A stretch of 35,020 bases of DNA. It comes from Gemmatimonadota bacterium (GTDB lineage Bacteria > Gemmatimonadota > Gemmatimonadetes > Longimicrobiales > Gaopeijiaceae). This document shows, piece by piece, positions 28,954-35,020 of the stretch. The notes under the pieces were generated by a model that was not told where the DNA came from, searched no databases, and saw only the letters and a list, made by a program, of their open reading frames with translations. Every line of letters starts with the position of its first letter. The stretch's first letter is position 1. The stretch lies in the NCBI GenBank assembly GCA_007120305.1, contig SKNW01000009.1:1-35020 (forward strand), given 5' to 3'. Both the position numbers and the translations under genes were made by a program.

Positions 28954-30063
28954 GCGGCCGTCTGGGCTCCAAACTTCTTCAGGTAGGCTTCGATGAGGGG
29001 ATCCAGGTCCCCGTCCATCACGGCGTGGACATCGGTGAGCTTGAGCTCGGTCCGGTGGTCGTTCACCATGGTGTAGGGCTGAAACACATAGGAGCGGATC
29101 TGGCTCCCCCACCCGATGTCGGTCTTGGTGGCCTCCACTGCCTGCCGCTCCTTCTCCCGGGCCTCGAGTTCCCGCTCGTACAGGGCGGCTCGAAGCATCT
29201 TCATGGCGGTGGCCTTGTTCTTCATCTGGGACCGCTCCTTCTGGCACGATACCGCGATGCCCGTGGGTTCGTGGGTGATGCGGATGGCCGAGTCGGTCTT
29301 GTTCACGTGCTGCCCCCCGGCCCCGGAGGCCCGGAAGGTGTCGATGCGCAGGTCGCCCGGGTCGATCACCACCTCGATGTCATCATCCTCCACCAGGGGA
29401 TAGACGAACACGGAGGCGAAGGAGGTATGGCGACGAGCCTGGGAATCAAAGGGGGAGATCCGCACCAGCCGGTGCACACCCTTCTCCGCCTTGAGGTAGC
29501 CGAAGGCCGACGGACCCCGAATCTCCAGCGACACGCTCTTGATTCCGGCCTCCTCGCCGTGCTGCATGTCCAGGATCTCCACCGTGTTGCCGTGACGCTC
29601 TGCCCACCGCTGGTACATGCGAAGCAGCATCTCAGCCCAGTCCTGGGACTCCGTCCCGCCAGCACCGGACTGAATGGTGAGGATGGCCTCCATGTGATCG
29701 CTCTCCCCACGGAGCATGGTCTTGAGCTCCAGGGTTTCGAGCCTCTGCTCCATCCGCTCCACCTCTCCGGCCCACTCCGTCTCGAGGTCGGCGTCCGGCT
29801 CCTCTCGGAGCAGCTCGGCCAGTTCCATGAGCTCGCCGCCCTTGGCGACGAGTTCGGTCCACGGCTCGGTCCACCCCTTCAACTGGTTGACCTCCGTCAT
29901 GACGGCCCGGGCTTCATCGGGGCGATCCCAGAAGGTCGGGCTCGTCATGCGGGCCTCGAGTTCCTCTACCCGCTGCTCCTTGAGGCCCAGGTCAAAGGAA
30001 CCCCCTTAGGTCGTCGACCCGCTTGCAGAGTGACCGGAGTTCGGAGATGCGTTCGGCGTTCAT
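28950..30063 (-). CDS. prfB: Peptide chain release factor 2, made by programmed +1 frameshift
   Basis: Zero frame MNAERISELRSLCKRVDDLRGFL then in-frame TGA at 29992..29994. Slippery context AGG GGG TTC CTT TGA C; the +1 frame continues DLGLKEQRVEELEARMTSPTFW. SPF (RISPFDSQ) and GGQ (GAGGQHVNKTDS) motifs present. Confidence 0.96.
29991..30006 (-). promoter_or_regulatory. RF2 programmed +1 frameshift site
   Basis: Reverse strand reads AGGGGGTTCCTTTGAC, with the SD-like AGGGGG just upstream of CTT TGA C, as in E. coli prfB. Confidence 0.95.
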
Positions 30064-30082
30064 GCGTGGAATACCCCTTGGT

Positions 30083-30111
30083 CCGCTCCCCCCGTACCGG
30101 ACGGGGAGCGG
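30083..30111 (-). other. Inverted repeat in the prfB 5' leader
   Basis: ccgctcccc / ggggagcgg, perfect 9-bp arms with an 11-nt loop, about 20 nt upstream of the prfB ATG. Confidence 0.5.
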
Positions 30112-30189
30112 CATGATGGCGTGAAGCGTGGCGATCGTATGGGTTCGCAACCGTTGACCCGGGAGAGCCCGTACCCCCCGGAGCCCTTC

Positions 30190-30218
30190 AATATACCGGG
30201 CCACGGAAGCCCCTTCAA
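30190..30218 (-). promoter_or_regulatory. Candidate sigma70-type promoter for prfB-lysS and downstream genes
   Basis: -35 TTGAAG (30213-30218), 17-nt spacer, -10 TATATT (30190-30195), in the 181-bp gap before prfB. Confidence 0.5.
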
Positions 30219-30227
30219 TGGAAGGGG
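30210..30227 (-). other. Short inverted repeat after the zinc-ribbon gene
   Basis: ccccttc-aatg-gaagggg, 7-bp arms, 17 bp past the stop codon of the gene ending at 30245. No U-tract, and it overlaps the candidate -35 of prfB. Confidence 0.35.
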
Positions 30228-30244
30228 ATGGAACGGCCGAAGCC

Positions 30245-31291
30245 TCAGGACGGGAATCCCGGCCCGTCGAAGAGGTGTTCCCCCTGGGCCAGGACCTCAT
30301 TGAGTGCGTCGGCGAAATGATTCGTGGTGGTGGCGAGCACCTCGCCCACCTGTTCCACGTACTCCTCCCAGGACTTTTCGATCTCCTCCCGGAAGTCCTG
30401 GCGGAGCGTCCCCTGGCGCCGGGCGTCCGCGTACCGCGCCGGATTGTAGGTGATCATGTCCGAAGCCAGGACGCGGGCAAGGCGCTTGGCGCGATTCGCC
30501 GGATCCCGAAGTCCGAACCGGGCCCGGGCAGACGTCGGGGCCTCGGTCTCCTCTGCGGGTGCTCCTGGCGACCGGGGGGGAGACGGCGTTACCAGCGGGG
30601 GAGCCGACTCGGAGGTTCCACCGATCTCCATGGGTGGCTCCGGCATCGGGGCCGGGAGGGCCTCCGATGCGGCACCAGGCCTCGGCTCGGGCTCGGGCTC
30701 AGGCTCAGGCTCGGGTTCGGCTTCGGGTTCGGGTTCGGGGTGAGGCTCGGGTTCGGGGTGAGGGTCGGGTTCGGGGTGAGGCTCGGGTTCGGGGTGAGGG
30801 TCGACCGAGGGTTCCGCATCGACCTCCAACACGGCATCGGTCTGAATCTCGACCTCCATCTCGGACCCAGCCCCATCCACGGCCTCGAACTGAGCCCCAG
30901 CCTCGAGGTCCACCTCGAACTCTGCCTCGACCGCACGCTCGACCTCGGGTTCGACATCCGCCTCGACCTGAGGTTCGGCCACCTCCATGACCAGGGGCGG
31001 AACGATCAACTCTCCGGGAGGTTCGGCCATCCACTCCTCCACCTCCGCCGGCTCCTCAGCAGCCACGAAGGGGGCTGCGGCACTCGGCGCATCGTCGCCT
31101 TGTCCAGGCATGCCCACGGCTCCGTCGAGGTCCGTCACCCACCCTGTGGGGCGAACCACGCGGAAGGCGCGCTGACAGGTGGAGCAAATGGCCAGGACCC
31201 CGCCTTCCGGAACTCGATCCGGATCCACCGGAAAGGAGGACGCACAGGTCGGGCAGGAGACGTTCATGGGTGCAGTGGTCAGGACGGACAT
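30245..31291 (-). CDS. MJ0042-type zinc-ribbon protein with acidic Pro/Glu/His-rich linker and conserved-looking C-terminal helical domain
   Basis: [40 protein letters not shown], then [31 protein letters not shown], then [50 protein letters not shown]. Start could be 31291 or 31267. Confidence 0.75.
   Translation of the reverse strand: MSVLTTAPMNVSCPTCASSFPVDPDRVPEGGVLAICSTCQRAFRVVRPTGWVTDLDGAVGMPGQGDDAPSAAAPFVAAEEPAEVEEWMAEPPGELIVPPLVMEVAEPQVEADVEPEVERAVEAEFEVDLEAGAQFEAVDGAGSEMEVEIQTDAVLEVDAEPSVDPHPEPEPHPEPDPHPEPEPHPEPEPEAEPEPEPEPEPEPRPGAASEALPAPMPEPPMEIGGTSESAPPLVTPSPPRSPGAPAEETEAPTSARARFGLRDPANRAKRLARVLASDMITYNPARYADARRQGTLRQDFREEIEKSWEEYVEQVGEVLATTTNHFADALNEVLAQGEHLFDGPGFPS
30683..30803. 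repeat. Coding minisatellite (6-bp and 18-bp units, alternating 36-bp pattern)
   Basis: GGCTCGGGTTCGGGGTGA / GGGTCGGGTTCGGGGTGA units at 30744, 30762 and 30780, preceded by GGCTCG/GGTTCG hexamers. Confidence 0.8.
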
Positions 31292-31295
31292 GCCT

Positions 31296-32303
31296 TCATT
31301 CCCCCGGGTCGACGGGTGAGTCCCCGGATTCGGTGGTGGACCCCGCCGAAACGGCGGGAGCATCGTCGTGCCGGCGGTCCACCACGTAGACCGATCCTGG
31401 CAGGGTCTTGGCATAGGACTTCATTTCCCCGGCCCGGCTGCTGACCTGGGCGGGATGCCGGAAGGCCTGGGCAAGGTTTGTCACGACCCCGATGGAAAGG
31501 GTCATGAGGGGCACCCGGTGCAGTGTGCCCCGCCGATCCCGTCCGAGGAAATATCCGGCCTCGCGGTCGGCCTCCGAGTACTGGAAGGGGATGATTTCAT
31601 CGAAGAGATCGATGATTTCCTCGCACACCTCCTCCATCCGGTGCAGGGGGACCGTAAAGATGAAGTCGTCTCCCCCGATGTGACCGACGAACCCACCAGG
31701 AGCCATTCCCCGGACGAGGTCGCGGAGCACCAGGGAAACCAGGTAGATGACCCGATCCCCCCGATTGTAGCCATAGCGGTCGTTGAATTCCTTGAAATGG
31801 TCCAGATCGGCGTAACAGAAGCCGAAAGGCTCGTTCCTCTGAATCCGTGCCATCACGTCGCGCTCGATCTGGGGCGTCCCCGGGAGGCGGGTCGTGGGGT
31901 GCACCGATACGTCCCTGACGGCGCGGCGAAGGAGAAGATCCAGGCGCAGATCGGCTTCTTCCGCCCCACGCTCAAGGGCGATCACTTCGTCGGCGCCCCG
32001 TTGGAGCGCACGGTTCACGGCTCCTTCCAACCCCTCCGGAAGGAGAACGGCCACCGGAAGGATCGAGGTGTAGGCATCGGACTTGATCCGGGCACACAGA
32101 TCCATCGACTCCCGCACGGCGGCGTGATTCGCACCGGTGAGGAAGAGCGCCGAGGGAAGACCCCGGTTGATTCTGTGGAGCACCGCCTCAGCCGACGCTT
32201 CCGGCACGAGGACCAGCCCACGGGACTCGGCGAAGACGCGAAGGACGTCGGGGGGATCCCCGCCCGCACCGTCGAAAAAAAGGACCGTCCATTCGGCGGC
32301 CAT
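31296..32303 (-). CDS. Degenerate receiver-like domain + GGDEF domain (GGDDF variant)
   Basis: [38 protein letters not shown]...[18 protein letters not shown]...LMTLSIGVV. The N-terminal fold resembles REC but SALFLTGAN replaces the phosphoacceptor Asp strand. Confidence 0.82.
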   Translation of the reverse strand: MAAEWTVLFFDGAGGDPPDVLRVFAESRGLVLVPEASAEAVLHRINRGLPSALFLTGANHAAVRESMDLCARIKSDAYTSILPVAVLLPEGLEGAVNRALQRGADEVIALERGAEEADLRLDLLLRRAVRDVSVHPTTRLPGTPQIERDVMARIQRNEPFGFCYADLDHFKEFNDRYGYNRGDRVIYLVSLVLRDLVRGMAPGGFVGHIGGDDFIFTVPLHRMEEVCEEIIDLFDEIIPFQYSEADREAGYFLGRDRRGTLHRVPLMTLSIGVVTNLAQAFRHPAQVSSRAGEMKSYAKTLPGSVYVVDRRHDDAPAVSAGSTTESGDSPVDPGE

Positions 32304-32433
32304 GGATCAGCGATCTCCTTCAGGTTCTGATCGGCATCCGGAAAGAACCGCATCCGGGGAGGGATCGGCGTGGCACGTACGGCCACGCCCTGGACCACAC
32401 CATGAGCCGCACCCGCAAGAGCGGCCATCGAGA

Positions 32434-32462
32434 ACGGTATGGAGACGAGGCATCCAAGTCAA
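32434..32462 (-). promoter_or_regulatory. Candidate promoter for the GGDEF / zinc-ribbon gene pair
   Basis: -35 TTGACT (32457-32462), 17-nt spacer, weak -10 TACCGT (32434-32439), in the 164-bp gap after rnr. Confidence 0.35.
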
Positions 32463-32467
32463 ACCGA

Positions 32468-34741
32468 TCACGACCGACGGCGCCCTTTCCCGCCGCGCTT
32501 GGGCTGGGTTCCGGGCTTTGACTTGCCTCCAGACTTGGACCTGGCTCCGGGCTTCGGCTTGCCTCCCCCCCTTGCCCCGGCACGACCCGGCCCCCGGCCC
32601 CCTTCGTTCCCGGAACCTTCCGCGAGCTGTCCGCCCTCAAGAAGCATGAAGTCGATCTGGCGCTCTTCCTTGTCGGCCCGGGCGACCCGCACCTCAACAC
32701 GGTCACCGATCCGGAATCGCCGACCATTCCGATCTCCCACGAGGGCGTAGGCCTCGGGAGCGAAGGTGTAGTAGTCGTCGCCCAGCGTACTGACGTGGAC
32801 CAGTCCCTCCACGAAGACCCGGTCCAGAAGGACGAAGAAGCCGAATGCCGTGACCCCTGCGATCGTGCCCTCGAAGTCCTCCCCGAGGTGCCGGCGCATG
32901 AACTCGATCTTCTTCATCTCGATGGAGTCGCGCTCCGCCTGCTGGGCCACACGCTCCCGCTCACTGGACCGATCGCAGACGTCGACCATCGAGGCCGACC
33001 ACCGCTCCGGAATTCCCTTTCCATCCACGAACAGCCGCTTGATCACCCGGTGCACCACCAGGTCCGGATACCGCCGAATGGGAGAGGTGAAATGGAGATA
33101 GGCCTTCGAAGCCAGGCCGAAGTGCCCGAGGTTGTCCGGGGCATAGCGGGCCCGGCTCATGGACCGAAGGACCACAGTGGACACCAGGTTCTCTTCGGGT
33201 CGTCCCTTCACGGCATCCAGAACTGATTGGAGCATGCGAGGCTTAACTGACTTCTTCCCAACAGAATGACCCATGGGGCCCAGAAAGGCCCTCAGCTCCT
33301 CGATCTTGGCTTCGGCCGGCTCCTCGTGGATCCGGAAGGGGATCGAAATCTTCCGCTTGACTGCATCGGCCGCCACGATCTCATTGGCCAGCAGCATGAA
33401 GTCTTCGACAAGGCGGTGGCTGTCGAGCTGCACCACGCGCTGAATGTCCACCGGGGCCCCCTCGGCATCCAGGACGACCCGCGCCTCGGGAAGATCGAAG
33501 TCCAGCGATCCCCTGCCCCGGCGCCGCTCCCGGAGGGATCGAGCCAGACCGTCCAGATCCCGGACGGCGAGGTCCACCTCTTCGGAGATGGAGTGGTCCC
33601 CCGCCAGGATACCGTGCACCTCCTCGTAGGTGAGGCCGTGTCGGCACCGTACCAGGGATTTGGCGTAGCGGTGGGATCGAACCGTCCCGTCGGCTGAAAG
33701 CCGCACCAGGAGGGAGAGGGCAAATCGGTCCTCCCCCTCGCGGAGGGAACACAGGTCGGAGGAGAGAAGGTGGGGAAGCATGGGGACCACCTGGTCCACC
33801 AGGTACACGCTGGTCCCGCGATTGAGGGCTTCAAGGTCCAGCGGGGACCCCTCCGTGACGAAGTGGGAAACGTCGGCGATGTGGATCCCCACCTCGAAAT
33901 CACCACCCTCGACCCGGGTCACGGACAGGGCGTCGTCGTGGTCCCGGGCATCGGCCGGATCGATGGTGAACACCAGGTCATGGCGAAAGTCTTCCCGCTC
34001 TCCGGGAACGCCGCTGAGCTCCGCCGCATCCCGCGCCGATTCCTCTACCTCGGCGGGAAATTCGGCAGGAAGGCCGTGGCCATGGAGGATGGCGAGGACG
34101 TCCACACCGGGCGCCTCCATGGGTCCCAGCACCGATTCCACGTCGCCAATGGAGTTCCGCTTCGCATCCCCGAACTGCTGGATGCGCACCACCACGATAT
34201 CTCCGGCCCGTGCTGTTCCCTGGGCTCCTTCCGGAATGAGGACATCCCTGCCGATGCGACGATCCAGCGGAGTCACGAAACCAAACTTCCGATTGGCCTG
34301 GTAGCGCCCCACGACCGTGGGTCTCGACCTTCCCAGGATCTTGACCACCCGCCCCACCGGATTTCGCCCCCCCGAGGGGACACCCTCTACCCGGACCGCC
34401 ACCCGATCGCCGTCCATGGCGCTCTCGAGGTGCCGCTGTGAAATGTAGACATCCATCCGACCCGGCTCCTCCGGGTGAAGGAAGGCGTCGCCGGAGCGGA
34501 CGACCTGGAGCTTGCCCACCACGAGGTGAATCTCCGCCGGAACGGCGTAGCGCTGGCTGCGGTTCCGGTAGAGCTCCCCGGCAGACTCCAGGGAACGGAG
34601 CCGGTCACGGAATGGCCGGTACAGTCGAGTCGGTACGTCGAGATCGCGAGCCAGGTCCTTTGCCTTGAGGGGTCCGCTGGTGGAGGCCTTGAGGGCCTCC
34701 CGAATGGCATCAAGGTCGGGGAGTTCGTCGGTGGGCGTCAT
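32468..34741 (-). CDS. rnr: Ribonuclease R
   Basis: RNB domain DLVFTIDPADARDHDDALSV, S1 domain FEGTIAGVTAFGFFVLLDRVFVEGLVHVS, Lys/Arg/Gly-rich C-terminal tail. Start trimmed to MTPTDELPDLDAIREAL. Confidence 0.93.
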   Translation of the reverse strand: MTPTDELPDLDAIREALKASTSGPLKAKDLARDLDVPTRLYRPFRDRLRSLESAGELYRNRSQRYAVPAEIHLVVGKLQVVRSGDAFLHPEEPGRMDVYISQRHLESAMDGDRVAVRVEGVPSGGRNPVGRVVKILGRSRPTVVGRYQANRKFGFVTPLDRRIGRDVLIPEGAQGTARAGDIVVVRIQQFGDAKRNSIGDVESVLGPMEAPGVDVLAILHGHGLPAEFPAEVEESARDAAELSGVPGEREDFRHDLVFTIDPADARDHDDALSVTRVEGGDFEVGIHIADVSHFVTEGSPLDLEALNRGTSVYLVDQVVPMLPHLLSSDLCSLREGEDRFALSLLVRLSADGTVRSHRYAKSLVRCRHGLTYEEVHGILAGDHSISEEVDLAVRDLDGLARSLRERRRGRGSLDFDLPEARVVLDAEGAPVDIQRVVQLDSHRLVEDFMLLANEIVAADAVKRKISIPFRIHEEPAEAKIEELRAFLGPMGHSVGKKSVKPRMLQSVLDAVKGRPEENLVSTVVLRSMSRARYAPDNLGHFGLASKAYLHFTSPIRRYPDLVVHRVIKRLFVDGKGIPERWSASMVDVCDRSSERERVAQQAERDSIEMKKIEFMRRHLGEDFEGTIAGVTAFGFFVLLDRVFVEGLVHVSTLGDDYYTFAPEAYALVGDRNGRRFRIGDRVEVRVARADKEERQIDFMLLEGGQLAEGSGNEGGRGPGRAGARGGGKPKPGARSKSGGKSKPGTQPKRGGKGRRRS

Positions 34742-34754
34742 GGAGCTCCTGCGG

Positions 34755-35020
34755 TCAGAAACGAACGGCAAGGGTGAGGTGAACGGGTTCCTGCTGGGAT
34801 GCGATGGCTCCCCGTGGAAGCGTCCGGGCGATGTCGAGTTCGAAGCGATCCAGCCGGAGGCCGAGCCCGGCCGCAGCACCTTCAAGCCCCGTGGCCCTGA
34901 CGAGGGTGTATCCACCACGGATGTAAACACGGTCATCTGTGCCGGCCGAGAACTCCGCACCCAGCAGTACGGCCGGATCCCCCGGATCGCGAAGACGATC
35001 CTCCACGTCCAGGGTGACGA
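34755..35020 (-). CDS. Partial 3' end of an outer-membrane beta-barrel protein (PorV/UPF0164-like)
   Basis: VTLDVEDRLRDPGDPAVLLGAEFSAGTDDRVYIRGGYTLVRATGLEGAAAGLGLRLDRFELDIARTLPRGAIASQQEPVHLTLAVRF*: alternating beta pattern with terminal Phe. The 5' end lies outside the window. Confidence 0.6.
   Translation of the reverse strand, partial: VTLDVEDRLRDPGDPAVLLGAEFSAGTDDRVYIRGGYTLVRATGLEGAAAGLGLRLDRFELDIARTLPRGAIASQQEPVHLTLAVRF

Noticed and set aside
30560-30960. Possible CRISPR-like array from regular repeats
   Set aside because: Units are 6/18 bp without unique spacers and lie inside a coding linker; no cas genes nearby.
30218-31444. Plus-strand ORF with [29 protein letters not shown], silk-like repeats
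   Set aside because: Antisense reading of the Pro/Glu/His minisatellite in the zinc-ribbon gene; no independent coding support.

Overview
GC-rich bacterial chromosome segment, probably from a diderm, LPS-making lineage. Gemmatimonadota-like is my guess from gene content and order; it was not tested. Every credible gene is on the minus strand, packed with ATGA-type overlaps, so transcription runs from high to low coordinates. In that order: 3' end of an outer-membrane beta-barrel gene; rnr (RNase R); degenerate receiver + GGDEF protein; MJ0042 zinc-ribbon protein with a Pro/Glu/His repeat linker; prfB with a canonical programmed +1 frameshift; lysS; LolC/E-type permease; lolD; mcsA; mcsB; clpC; bamA; ompH/skp; lpxD; lpxC-fabZ fusion; lpxA; Gfo/Idh/MocA oxidoreductase (GnnA-like position); an unlisted 44-aa single-TM sORF; lpxB; DUF374 acyltransferase; lpxK; rlmH; SAM methyltransferase; bshC; small TM/coiled-coil protein; murJ; uvrC; gltX; TPR lipoprotein. 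No tRNA, rRNA, CRISPR or transposon was recognised. Most of this is core housekeeping and envelope biogenesis. The points most worth a second look are: the McsA-McsB-ClpC arginine-phosphorylation quality-control module set between Lol and Bam/Lpx genes with no ctsR beside it; the GnnA-like gene between lpxA and lpxB with no gnnB; the hidden sORF that also changes the lpxB start; the prfB frameshift with its promoter and leader; and the GGDEF / zinc-ribbon pair with a structured leader.
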